Shown piece by piece: positions 10,712 through 17,983 of a stretch of 64,000 nt of DNA; positions within the stretch are counted from its first letter, which is position 1, and each line of letters opens with the position of its first letter. Where the stretch lies: positions 107,712 to 171,711 of the forward strand of contig NZ_JACSCY010000009.1 of the NCBI RefSeq assembly GCF_014333615.1, read 5' to 3'. The DNA comes from Hymenobacter citatus. Its GTDB lineage: Bacteria > Bacteroidota > Bacteroidia > Cytophagales > Hymenobacteraceae. The translations under genes and the position numbers were made by a program. The notes beneath the pieces were generated by a model. The model was not told where the DNA came from. It did no database searches and saw only the letters and a list, made by a program, of their open reading frames with translations.

Positions 10712-11593
10712 ATGAAGGCAGTTATTTTCCCCGGTCAGGGTAGCCAGTTCAGCGGCATGGGCCGCGACTTATACGAGCAGCACGACGAGGCCAAAGCGCT
10801 TATGATGCAGGCCAACGACATCCTGGGCTTCTCGCTCACCGACATCATGTTCTCGGGCTCCGATGAAGACCTGCGCCGTACCGACGTTACCCAACCCGCC
10901 ATTTTCCTGCACTCCGTGGTGCAAGCCGCCGTGCTACCCGACCTCCGGCCCGACATGGTAGCCGGCCACTCGCTGGGCGAGTTCTCGGCTCTGGTAGCTG
11001 CCAAAGTGCTGACGTTTGCCGATGCCCTGCGGCTGGTAGCCCAGCGCGCCCAGGCCATGCAGGCCGCCTGCCAGGAGCAGCCCGGTACCATGGCCGCCAT
11101 CCTCGGCCTCGACGATGATACCACCGTGCGCATCTGCCAGGAAATCACGGAGGCCGGCAACGTGGTGGTGGCCGCCAACTTCAACTGCCCTGGTCAGCTG
11201 GTGATTTCCGGTTCGGTGCGCGGTATCGAGCTGGCCTGCGAACAGCTGAAAGCCGCCGGCGCCAAGCGTGCCCTACCTTTGCCGGTAGGCGGGGCCTTTC
11301 ACTCCCCGCTGATGCAGTCGGCCGAAGCGGCGCTGGCCGAGGCCATCGAGAAAACGACCTTCTCGCCCGGCATCTGCCCCGTGTATCAAAACGTGGACGC
11401 CGCCCCCCACACCAACCCCGACGAAATCCGCCAGAACCTGGTGCGCCAGCTCACCGCCCCCGTCCGCTGGACGCAGAGCGTGCAGCGCATGGCCCAGGAC
11501 GGCGCCACCGAGTTCGTAGAATGCGGCCCCGGCAAGGTGTTGCAAGGCCTGGTGAAGAAGATTGCACCAGCAGTGGCGGTGGCTTCAGTGTAG
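10712..11593 (+). CDS. fabD: Malonyl-CoA:ACP transacylase
   Basis: Transfers malonyl groups from CoA to acyl carrier protein, the step that primes fatty acid chain extension in the cytoplasm. 293 aa, normal length. The glycine-rich FPGQGSQ sits at residues 6-12, the nucleophile is S87 in GHSLGEFSAL, and the catalytic histidine is H197 in GAFHSPLM. The start at 10712 places the conserved MKAVIFPGQGSQ at the N terminus; an upstream in-frame start would translate part of a repeat. It stands alone here rather than in a fab cluster. It converges on the AT-rich gene 11663..12154, and a perfect 48-nt palindrome ends both. Confidence 0.95.
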   Translation: MKAVIFPGQGSQFSGMGRDLYEQHDEAKALMMQANDILGFSLTDIMFSGSDEDLRRTDVTQPAIFLHSVVQAAVLPDLRPDMVAGHSLGEFSALVAAKVLTFADALRLVAQRAQAMQAACQEQPGTMAAILGLDDDTTVRICQEITEAGNVVVAANFNCPGQLVISGSVRGIELACEQLKAAGAKRALPLPVGGAFHSPLMQSAEAALAEAIEKTTFSPGICPVYQNVDAAPHTNPDEIRQNLVRQLTAPVRWTQSVQRMAQDGATEFVECGPGKVLQGLVKKIAPAVAVASV

Positions 11594-11612
11594 TAGGGTA
11601 GGAAACAATAAC

Positions 11613-11660
11613 AGATATAGAAAATCCCAGCAGTAATTACTGCTGGGATTTTCTATATCT
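11613..11660. terminator. Perfect 48-nt palindrome, bidirectional terminator
   Basis: Two perfect 24-nt arms (11613..11636 and 11637..11660) without spacer, containing AAAATCCCAGCAGT and its complement, with a T tract on each side of the GC core depending on strand. It lies between the convergent fabD and 11663..12154 genes, ending 2 nt before the stop codon of the latter. Confidence 0.8.
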
Positions 11661-11662
11661 AC

Positions 11663-12154
11663 TTAGGGAAGAATATACAAACCTGATTTTCTGACTAATT
11701 CTAGTAAAGGCTGTATTTTTTCGAAATCATTATACCAAATAATATTGGTCCAATCGAACTCTTCACTATAAACTGCAGAATATTCAGGCAATAGCAGATC
11801 ATAGCTATGCCCGGTACTCCAAATCTGGTTTCTAATATTGCATCTTTTATATAAATGTTTTGAGTCATTTGGCTTATAGAAAACAATGCGATAATTGTTT
11901 TTGTGTCGCCATAAATATATAGTTGTCAGCTTATAAAACTCGGTTACTACGTTTTCTAATCTGCTTCGCCAAGCAGCCAATATGGTTGGATTAGTTTTAT
12001 AAATTTTTTCGCATTCATCTTTACTTAACCATTTTTCAAAAATACTAATACATATTCCATGATATAATTCCCTGTCTTTATACAGCTGCTTCTTTATTTG
12101 TGGAAGATTTCTCTTAATTGATGATAACTCATGTTCTGTCAACTTTTTTATCAT
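11663..12154 (-). CDS. AT-rich orphan protein of unknown function
   Basis: 163-aa soluble protein, basic at its N terminus (MIKKLTEHELSSIKRNL), with several Trp and Tyr residues (WLSKDECEKIYK, YLWRHKNNY, WTNIIWYNDF). No transmembrane segment, signal peptide or known motif was recognised. The DNA is far richer in A+T than its neighbours, including the ~50 nt on each side, which suggests acquisition by transfer. The reading frame is intact over its whole length with helix-forming composition, so it is likely a real gene. No function can be inferred. Confidence 0.65.
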   Translation of the reverse strand: MIKKLTEHELSSIKRNLPQIKKQLYKDRELYHGICISIFEKWLSKDECEKIYKTNPTILAAWRSRLENVVTEFYKLTTIYLWRHKNNYRIVFYKPNDSKHLYKRCNIRNQIWSTGHSYDLLLPEYSAVYSEEFDWTNIIWYNDFEKIQPLLELVRKSGLYILP

Positions 12155-12209
12155 AGAAGATGCAAAATATTAAAAAGGAATTTTAATTAATATGTATTTA
12201 TAGAATCTG

Positions 12210-12695
12210 TTAGCTGATTCGCTTCACCCCTAACGCATCTCCACACCCCGCCAGCAACTCCGCTACCGTCCTACCCAGCCCCGGATGCACTACCTCCGGC
12301 GCAATTTCCGCCAGCGGCACCAGCGCGAAGCGGCGCTCCGGCAGGCGCGGGTGGGGCACTTGCAGGGTAGGGGTATCGATGATTTCCTGCCCGTAGAGCA
12401 GAATATCCACATCCAGGGTGCGGGCGCCCCAGCGGATTTCGCGGGTGCGGCCGGCTTGCTGCTCTACCTGTTGGCAGATGGCGAGCAGCGTCTCAGGCGG
12501 CAGCAAGGTAGCTACGGCTACGGCTTGGTTCAGAAATGCAGGTTGGTCAGTGAAGCCCCAGGCGGCCGTTTCGTAGAGGCTGGATTGGGCTACTATGGGG
12601 CCGGCGGCTTCGTGCAGCTGTGCGACGGCGGCGCGCAAGGTTTCCTGCCGGTTGCCGAGGTTGCTGCCGAGTAGGAGGTAGGCGAGGGTAGGCAT
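12210..12695 (-). CDS. folK: 2-amino-4-hydroxy-6-hydroxymethyldihydropteridine pyrophosphokinase
   Basis: HPPK of folate synthesis; transfers pyrophosphate from ATP to 6-hydroxymethyl-dihydropterin. 161 aa, normal size. Family signatures are LLLGSNLGNR (residues 7-16), SSLYETAAWG, QPAFLNQAV, and the signature RWGARTLDVDILLYG (~88-102) containing the two aspartates that bind magnesium, then PHPRLPERRFAL. Both key loops are complete. It is followed at its 5' side by an inverted repeat and the alpha/beta hydrolase gene on the same strand. No other folate genes are adjacent. Confidence 0.95.
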   Translation of the reverse strand: MPTLAYLLLGSNLGNRQETLRAAVAQLHEAAGPIVAQSSLYETAAWGFTDQPAFLNQAVAVATLLPPETLLAICQQVEQQAGRTREIRWGARTLDVDILLYGQEIIDTPTLQVPHPRLPERRFALVPLAEIAPEVVHPGLGRTVAELLAGCGDALGVKRIS

Positions 12696-12696
12696 G

Positions 12697-12796
12697 GGTA
12701 GGAGCGCCTTGCAGGCGCCCGTGGCTCGGGGGCTATAAAATTTGTCGGGAGGGGGAGGCGTCGTTCAACGACGGGCGCCTACAAGGCGCCCCTACC
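12697..12796. repeat. Inverted repeat between folK and the hydrolase gene
   Basis: Arms 12697..12722 and 12771..12796 (26 nt, two mismatches), core GGCGCCTTG..GGCGCCCGT. The right arm includes the stop codon of the alpha/beta hydrolase gene (12792..12794). A GC-rich stem of this size may act on mRNA stability; no U tract is present. Confidence 0.85.
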
Positions 12797-13652
12797 GCAG
12801 AAAGGCAATGGTTTCGTCGGCTATGCGCTGGGCATCGACGGGCAGGGTCGTTTCTTCCCAGGGGTGCCGGCCGCCGAAGACGTGGTTGGCGCCGGGCACC
12901 ACCACCAGCTTGGCGCGGGGCTGCCACGCTTGTAGGTCGTGGGCCATTTGCACGGGCAGGGTTTCATCCTGGTCGCCGTGAAGCAGGAGCAGGGGCTGGC
13001 GCAGGGTGCGTACCAGGGTAGGGATGTCGAGGCGGGTCTTGTTGCGCTGGTAGTCCTCGGCCAGCTGGTAGTAGAGCGGCATGCGCTGGCCGGTGCGGGC
13101 GTTGTCGATGTACTGTACGCCATCGGTTTGCCAACGCTGCATGAGGTCGGGGCTCCAGCGCTGGTCGATGTCGTTGATGGCGGCCCAGCCAACCACGGCC
13201 GTCACGCGGGTGTCTTCGGCGGCTTTCAGCAGCACCAAGCCGCCGCCGCGGCTGTGGCCGATGAGGGTGAGGCGCGTGAGGTCCAGCTCGGTGGGGGGTA
13301 GGGGCGTGGCGCCGGGCGTGTGCAGCGCGTCGAGCAGGGCGCCTAGATCGTCTAGCTCCAGGCTGAAGTTATTGTGCCCGAAGGCTTCCATATCCTCTAG
13401 GTCGCCGCTGCCGCCTACCACCACGCCGTTGTGTGAGAGGTTCAGCTTGATGAACACAAAGCCTTGCCGGGCAAAGTAGTCGGCCAGTACATTGAAGTGG
13501 CCCCAGTCCTTGAAACCCTTAAAGCCATGCACAAACACCACCACTGGCTTGGCTTGCCCAGTGGGCAGGTAGCGGGCATCGGCCGCAAACGGGCGCGTGT
13601 GGTTGGGGCTGCGGAGCAGAAAATCGGCGGAAATAGGAACAGAAGAAGCCAT
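12792..13652 (-). CDS. Alpha/beta hydrolase
   Basis: 286-aa cytoplasmic serine hydrolase of the dienelactone hydrolase/prolyl oligopeptidase-like type. The oxyanion strand VVVFVHGFKGFKDWGHFN is near residues 36-53; the nucleophile lies in GHSRGGG, the acid in HGDQDETLP, and the histidine in GANHVFGGRHPW near the C terminus. The substrate is unknown. The ATG at 13652 is preferred: an upstream in-frame start would leave no leader. A near-consensus TACCTTCG (13665..13658) lies 5 nt before this ATG. Convergent or linked genes give no further functional clue. Confidence 0.85.
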   Translation of the reverse strand: MASSVPISADFLLRSPNHTRPFAADARYLPTGQAKPVVVFVHGFKGFKDWGHFNVLADYFARQGFVFIKLNLSHNGVVVGGSGDLEDMEAFGHNNFSLELDDLGALLDALHTPGATPLPPTELDLTRLTLIGHSRGGGLVLLKAAEDTRVTAVVGWAAINDIDQRWSPDLMQRWQTDGVQYIDNARTGQRMPLYYQLAEDYQRNKTRLDIPTLVRTLRQPLLLLHGDQDETLPVQMAHDLQAWQPRAKLVVVPGANHVFGGRHPWEETTLPVDAQRIADETIAFLR

Positions 13653-13690
13653 AGAAGCGAAGGTACACTGCAACTAAGCAATAAAGTGGG

Positions 13691-14065
13691 TTACCATTTT
13701 TTGAAAATGACATAGACGGCTGCTACCAGCAACGCAAAGCCTACCACATGATTCCACCCTAGCTTATCAGTTTTAAAGACGAAGACGGCGCATAGTGTAA
13801 ATACAGTGAGCGTCACAACTTCTTGAATCACTTTGAGTTGAAATAGACTGAACGGCCCCCCGTTTTCAACAAACCCCAAACGGTTGGCCGGCACCTGAAA
13901 GATGTACTCAAAAAGAGCCAATCCCCAACTCACCAGAATAACGCCCGTGAGCCCCAGCTTAGCGAACCAGGGTATTTTCTTGAACAAATGCAGGTGGCCG
14001 TACCAAGCAAAGGTCATGAATAGGTTGGAAACAGTGAGTAGCACAAGAGAGGTGATTCCACGCAT
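13691..14065 (-). CDS. DMT-superfamily small membrane protein (DUF486 type)
   Basis: 124-aa inner-membrane protein with four hydrophobic helices (residues ~3-23, 32-52, ~74-96, ~104-121). It contains the family-typical NLFMTFAWYGHL, the EYIFQVPANR loop and KVIQEVVTL. Members of this widely conserved family resemble half of a drug/metabolite transporter, but no substrate has been established for them as far as I know. It lies 38 nt upstream of the hydrolase gene on the same strand and could share its transcript. Confidence 0.85.
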   Translation of the reverse strand: MRGITSLVLLTVSNLFMTFAWYGHLHLFKKIPWFAKLGLTGVILVSWGLALFEYIFQVPANRLGFVENGGPFSLFQLKVIQEVVTLTVFTLCAVFVFKTDKLGWNHVVGFALLVAAVYVIFKKW

Positions 14066-14221
14066 AGAAGAGAGGAAAAAAAGAGGAATGAGAGAACAAA
14101 GAGGAGCTTACGGCTGCGGTGTGCTGTTTATCTCCGCGATACACATACGATTGATCTGATAGAGAAAGGCACTATATCTCATCGTTTTTCCCCGTATCAT
14201 TGCAGCGCCCAATTTGCCCGC

Positions 14222-15202
14222 ATGAAAGTAACCCTGGACGAGATACAAGCCCCCATTGCGGGCGAAATGGTAGAGTTTGAACGCAAATTCCGCCAGTCCA
14301 TGAAGTCCAACGTCCTGCTGCTGGACAAAATCATGGGCTACATTGTGAAGCGCAAGGGCAAGCAGATCCGGCCCATGTTCGTGTTCTTCTCGGCTAAAAT
14401 CTGCGGCGGCGACCCGCTGCCCGAAGCCACTTTCCGCGGCGCGGCCCTCATCGAGCTGCTGCACACGGCTACCCTGGTGCACGATGATGTGGTGGACGAA
14501 TCGAACTACCGCCGCGGCTTTTTTTCTATTAATGCGCTCTGGAAGAATAAGATAGCCGTGTTGGTGGGCGACTACCTGCTTAGCAAGGGCCTGCTGCTGA
14601 GTCTGGAAAACGACGATTACGCCCTGCTGAAAATTGTGAGCAACGCCGTACGCGAGCTGAGTGAGGGCGAGTTGCTGCAAATCGAGAAAGCCCGCCGCCT
14701 CGACATCACCGAGGACGTATACTTCGATATCATCCGTCAGAAAACCGCCTCGCTGATTGCCTCCTGCTGTGCTGTGGGCGCGTCCTCGGCTGGTGCCGAT
14801 GCGGCTACTATTGAGCAAGCCCGCTTGTTTGGCGAAAAGGTAGGCATCGCTTTTCAGATCAAAGACGACCTGTTCGACTACGGCACGGCCGAAATAGGCA
14901 AGCCGGTGGGCATCGACATCAAAGAAAAAAAGATGACACTACCGCTCATCTACGCCTTGCAACAAGCCGACTGGCTCACCAAGCGCCGCGTGATTTACAA
15001 CGTCAAAAACAACGACGGCCGCAAAGACCGTATCCAGGCTGTTATCGACTTCGTGAAGCAATCGGGTGGCCTCGACTACGCCATCCAAACCATGCAGCGT
15101 TACCGCGACGAGGCCTTGCAGCTGCTCTACACGTTTCCGGCGTCGCCGGCCCGCACGTCGCTGGAACAGTTGATTAACTACACTATCGAGCGGAATCACT
15201 GA
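14222..15202 (+). CDS. Polyprenyl (octaprenyl-type) diphosphate synthase
   Basis: Trans-prenyltransferase that extends an allylic diphosphate with isopentenyl diphosphate to make the side chain of menaquinone. 326 aa. The first Asp-rich motif is D88-D89-x-x-D92 (LVHDDVVDES) and the second is D215-D216-x-x-D219 (FQIKDDLFDYG); KGKQIRP (~45-51) binds substrate. All key residues are present. Chain length cannot be set from sequence alone, so no gene symbol is given, although ispB-type is likely. It is convergent with the zinc-ribbon gene and shares a bidirectional terminator with it. Confidence 0.92.
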   Translation: MKVTLDEIQAPIAGEMVEFERKFRQSMKSNVLLLDKIMGYIVKRKGKQIRPMFVFFSAKICGGDPLPEATFRGAALIELLHTATLVHDDVVDESNYRRGFFSINALWKNKIAVLVGDYLLSKGLLLSLENDDYALLKIVSNAVRELSEGELLQIEKARRLDITEDVYFDIIRQKTASLIASCCAVGASSAGADAATIEQARLFGEKVGIAFQIKDDLFDYGTAEIGKPVGIDIKEKKMTLPLIYALQQADWLTKRRVIYNVKNNDGRKDRIQAVIDFVKQSGGLDYAIQTMQRYRDEALQLLYTFPASPARTSLEQLINYTIERNH

Positions 15203-15209
15203 TTATCTG

Positions 15210-15365
15210 AACCACGGATTCGCTCGGATTTTCCGGATTCCACGGATTTTGTGAACAACCTAAACCGTACGAAAACAAAAAGCGCTTCCCATTTGGGAAG
15301 CGCTTTTTGCTTGTAGTCGTCCACAAAATCCGTGGAATCCGGAAAATCCGAGCGAATCCGTGGTT
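15210..15365. repeat. Inverted repeat with 44-nt perfect arms around a terminator
   Basis: Arms 15210..15253 and 15322..15365 are perfect reverse complements built around ACCACGGATT, CGCTCGGATTTTCCGGATT and CCACGGATTTTGTG units. The 68-nt interior holds a second, independent hairpin (15277..15308). The whole structure fills the gap between two convergent genes. Confidence 0.95.
15277..15308. terminator. Bidirectional terminator
   Basis: Perfect 14-bp stem, arms 15277..15290 and 15295..15308 with an ATTT loop, with five A at the left and five T at the right. It can end both the prenyl synthase transcript and the opposing zinc-ribbon transcript. Confidence 0.85.
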
Positions 15366-15373
15366 TAGACAGA

Positions 15374-15700
15374 CTACCGCAGGTCTTGCTCGGGCTCGGC
15401 TACCTGGTAGCTCACTTTGTCCGGGGCTACCTCGCTCACGTTGAATAGCACACCATCAAAGGTGCTGTCTACCATTAGCTCGTGGCGCATACCGCAGTTG
15501 TGGCATTGGATTTCCTCGATTTCATAGCCTTCGGCGGCTGTTTCGGGCTGGCCGGGGGTAGGGGCATCGGGAGCGGGCACGCCAATGAGGTCCGTAAATA
15601 CCTCGGCGTGGCACTTATTGCACTCAAATTTGAGGCCCACGGCGCGGCCTTGCAGATCGGAAAGGGAGGCACGCTCGTCGGCTTTTTGTTGAATCCACAT
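15374..15700 (-). CDS. Small zinc-ribbon-like protein
   Basis: 108-aa hydrophilic protein with two CxxC knuckles, CNKC (residues ~27-30) and CHNC (~65-68), separated by a Pro-rich linker (APDAPTPGQPETAAEG). The pair is suited to bind one zinc ion. The rest is acidic. No enzyme motif is present; a regulatory or protein-binding role is possible but not shown. No family name can be assigned by eye. Its frame is intact with neighbour-like composition. Confidence 0.7.
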   Translation of the reverse strand: MWIQQKADERASLSDLQGRAVGLKFECNKCHAEVFTDLIGVPAPDAPTPGQPETAAEGYEIEEIQCHNCGMRHELMVDSTFDGVLFNVSEVAPDKVSYQVAEPEQDLR

Positions 15701-15852
15701 AGGGAGGTTGGTTTGGTTTTGGAGTAAAAGGGCGGTATAGCCTTAGTGTACGCGCAGAAGGCCCTGTTAAGTTGCCAGAAACCGTGTGATGACCGCCAAA
15801 GTGGTCAACGCAGCATGGGGCGCAGACCAGAGGTATGTTATCTTGCCGGCTG

Positions 15853-16443
15853 ATGACTTCTGCCTCCTTACCCCTTAACCTACGGACGACGCCCCTACCC
15901 TTGGTGCCCCTCCTCGAAACGGCCGATCTGTACCTGCGTGCCCCCTACCCCACCGATCTGCCGGAAGCCGCTGCCATGCACACCGACCCGGTCTTTTATC
16001 GTTTTCTGGGCAACAAGCCCAATTCTGAAGAAGAGGTGTGGCGCCGTATGCTAGCGCAGCTAGGGCACTGGGCTATGTTGGGCTACGGTGCGTGGGCTAT
16101 CGAGGAAAAAGCTACTGGCCGATACCTAGGCACAGTCGGTTTCTTTGATTTCCAGCGCGACCTCACACCCTCACTTAAAGGTATACCAGAGGCAGGCTGG
16201 GTACTGGCTCCGCACGTGCACGGCCGTGGCTACGGCTCGCAGGCGCTGCATGCTGCACTGGCCTGGGCTGATGCGCAGCTACCAACAAATCGTATCACCT
16301 GCATCATCGACCCCGATAATATAGCCTCCCTGAATTTGGCGCGGAAATTTGGCTTTCAGGAGTTTGCCCGCGCTACCTATCACAACGATACGATTGTTGT
16401 GTTGGAACGGCTGCGAGAAGACAAAAACCTCTCTGTTGAGTAA
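15853..16443 (+). CDS. GNAT family N-acetyltransferase (RimJ/RimL type)
   Basis: 196-aa acetyltransferase that would move an acetyl group from acetyl-CoA to an amine. It has the Acetyltransf_3 layout: LETADLYLRAPYPTD at the start, GAWAIEEKATGRYLGTVGFF (beta 2-4), GWVLAPHVHGRGYGSQAL with the acetyl-CoA loop HGRGYG, and the C-terminal IIDPDNIASLNLARKFGF. The target (ribosomal protein, antibiotic or small amine) is unknown. The ATG at 15853 is used; 15835 is also in frame and cannot be excluded. Confidence 0.88.
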   Translation: MTSASLPLNLRTTPLPLVPLLETADLYLRAPYPTDLPEAAAMHTDPVFYRFLGNKPNSEEEVWRRMLAQLGHWAMLGYGAWAIEEKATGRYLGTVGFFDFQRDLTPSLKGIPEAGWVLAPHVHGRGYGSQALHAALAWADAQLPTNRITCIIDPDNIASLNLARKFGFQEFARATYHNDTIVVLERLREDKNLSVE

Positions 16444-16457
16444 CAGGCAAAAGCAAG

Positions 16458-16502
16458 GCGCCCTGTCGCCCCACAGGAGAATCCCGCAGAGCGACAGGGC
16501 GC
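16458..16502. terminator. GC-rich hairpin between convergent genes
   Basis: 12-bp perfect stem, arms 16458..16469 and 16491..16502 (GCGCCCTGTCGC and its complement), with a 21-nt loop. It lies between the GNAT gene (+) and the TlpA-like gene (-); T-richness on either side is modest. Confidence 0.55.
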
Positions 16503-16529
16503 TATTTTCAGCCTCGGCGGTGCTATAAC

Positions 16530-17816
16530 CTAGTTTTCGGTCAGAAGCTGATCAATCGTCTTGTTGAATTCGGCAATTTCCTGGTCGTAGTATTTGCCGG
16601 TACCGGGGCCAGAGAAGCCCGTGTGAATCTTGCGCACTTCCCCTTTCTTATCCAGGAAAATAGTAGTAGGAAAGGCCAGCACCTTCTCTACCTGGGGTAG
16701 GGATTTGGCGGCGGCGTCCTTGTCGGCCACGCCGGCCACGGCCACATCATAGCCCACGTTGAAGCGTTGCTTCATCTTCCGCAGTTTCTCGGCAGCTTTC
16801 TTCTGGTCGGGCGTGCGCTCGTAGCCCAGCCCAATGATTTCGACGCCGCGCTGCTTATTTTTCTCGTACCACGGAGCCAGGAAGTTGGTTTCGTCCATGC
16901 AATTGGGGCACCACGAGCCCAACAGCTGCACCACCACTACCTTGCCCTGGTACTTGGGGTCGGAGGGCGAAATACTGCCGCCTTCCAGCACACTGGGGAA
17001 TTTAAACGTCAGCTTTTTCTGCCCTGGCTTCATGCCCGCCAGTGAGTCGGCGTTGGGTAGCTTGGCATTGGGGTCGAGGGTGGCCGTCCAGGTTTCGTGG
17101 CCACTTTTGCCGCTGTAGAAATCGCCCTGCAATGTGTTATTTGCTTGTTTAGTCGCCGTGAACAGGAAACCGTGGCTACCGTCGAAAGTAGAGAGGCGGA
17201 GCGTGTCGCCGTTGGCTTGGCCCGCCAAGTAGCGGTAGTCGCCGGTGGTGGTCAGGAAGGTGCCCGTCACGTCGTGGCCTTTTTGCTCGAATACGCCTAC
17301 GGCAGGGTAGGAATCTTCGGGCTTATTGCCTTGAAATGTGACGCGCCAAGTGCCATTGAAGTCAGCTGGGTTGAGTTGTTGTTTGCTGAGAAACAGCTGT
17401 TGCCCGCCCAGCTGCGCCGTAAACGGCACGCGGTAGGGCTCTTTGGCATCATACTTCACCCAGGCACCCGTCAGCTGCCCGTCGCCGGCGGAGCGCACGA
17501 CCAATGCCGCATCAAACGCCCCCAGCCGGATGGTCGTGGAGTCGCCAGCCGTAGTGATTTCATCCAGCTTCAGGCGCTCCTCGCCATTGCGCAGGTACAC
17601 CACGGGTTGGTTGGCTGAGTCTTTCTCGACCACGAATAAAAAGGGGATCTGCTGACCCTGCGCTGTAAGAACACCGCGCCACGGACCTTCGCGCAACGGA
17701 CCGGAAGGCTGGTCGGCGGCAGAATCAGCGGTTGTACGGTCGCCGGAATTGGAGGTGCAGGCGGCTATGGTGAGGGCAGTAGCAGCACCCAAGAGGAGCT
17801 TCTGAAAAACAGACAT
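16530..17816 (-). CDS. TlpA-like thioredoxin lipoprotein
   Basis: 428-aa periplasm-facing lipoprotein. The signal peptide ends at a lipobox with Cys20 (TIAACTSN). Residues ~35-280 form a beta-rich domain of the kind found before thioredoxin domains in Bacteroidota; ~285-425 is a TlpA/ResA-type thioredoxin domain with the redox pair C303-P-N-C306 (GSWCPNCMDE) and a cis-proline segment (FPTTIF). It would act as a thiol-disulfide reductant outside the cytoplasm, possibly for cytochrome c maturation, but the partner is unknown. A TAGCTTTG -7 box lies on the minus strand at 17849..17842, 25 nt before the ATG. Confidence 0.88.
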   Translation of the reverse strand: MSVFQKLLLGAATALTIAACTSNSGDRTTADSAADQPSGPLREGPWRGVLTAQGQQIPFLFVVEKDSANQPVVYLRNGEERLKLDEITTAGDSTTIRLGAFDAALVVRSAGDGQLTGAWVKYDAKEPYRVPFTAQLGGQQLFLSKQQLNPADFNGTWRVTFQGNKPEDSYPAVGVFEQKGHDVTGTFLTTTGDYRYLAGQANGDTLRLSTFDGSHGFLFTATKQANNTLQGDFYSGKSGHETWTATLDPNAKLPNADSLAGMKPGQKKLTFKFPSVLEGGSISPSDPKYQGKVVVVQLLGSWCPNCMDETNFLAPWYEKNKQRGVEIIGLGYERTPDQKKAAEKLRKMKQRFNVGYDVAVAGVADKDAAAKSLPQVEKVLAFPTTIFLDKKGEVRKIHTGFSGPGTGKYYDQEIAEFNKTIDQLLTEN

Positions 17817-17841
17817 ATTCTAAACAAGGTAAGGAATGAGT

Positions 17842-17849
17842 CAAAGCTA
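17842..17849 (-). promoter_or_regulatory. -7 box upstream of the TlpA-like gene
   Basis: TAGCTTTG on the minus strand fits TAnnTTTG and lies 25 nt upstream of the ATG at 17816. No TTTG was found at the normal upstream distance. Confidence 0.5.
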
Positions 17850-17901
17850 AACTACTACGGTAGGTAGTTGGTTTATAGACTAAGTTCTGGCTAAGATAAA
17901 G

Positions 17902-17934
17902 TTTGGGTAGCGCAACGCCGGGCAACTATATTTG
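17902..17934 (+). promoter_or_regulatory. Bacteroidota-type promoter of acn
   Basis: TTTG at 17902..17905, 21-nt spacer, TATATTTG at 17927..17934. Both boxes match the -33/-7 consensus. The expected transcript starts about 43 nt before the ATG at 17984, which also rules out the longer upstream reading frame that begins at 17903. Confidence 0.85.
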
Positions 17935-17983
17935 CGTACCTATTAGGAAGTTTACCCTAGTTCACCTTTTCCCTTTTTGCATT

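Noticed and set aside
17903..17983. Longer start for acn
   Set aside because: The promoter (17902..17934) lies inside the extension, so it cannot be translated from this transcript.
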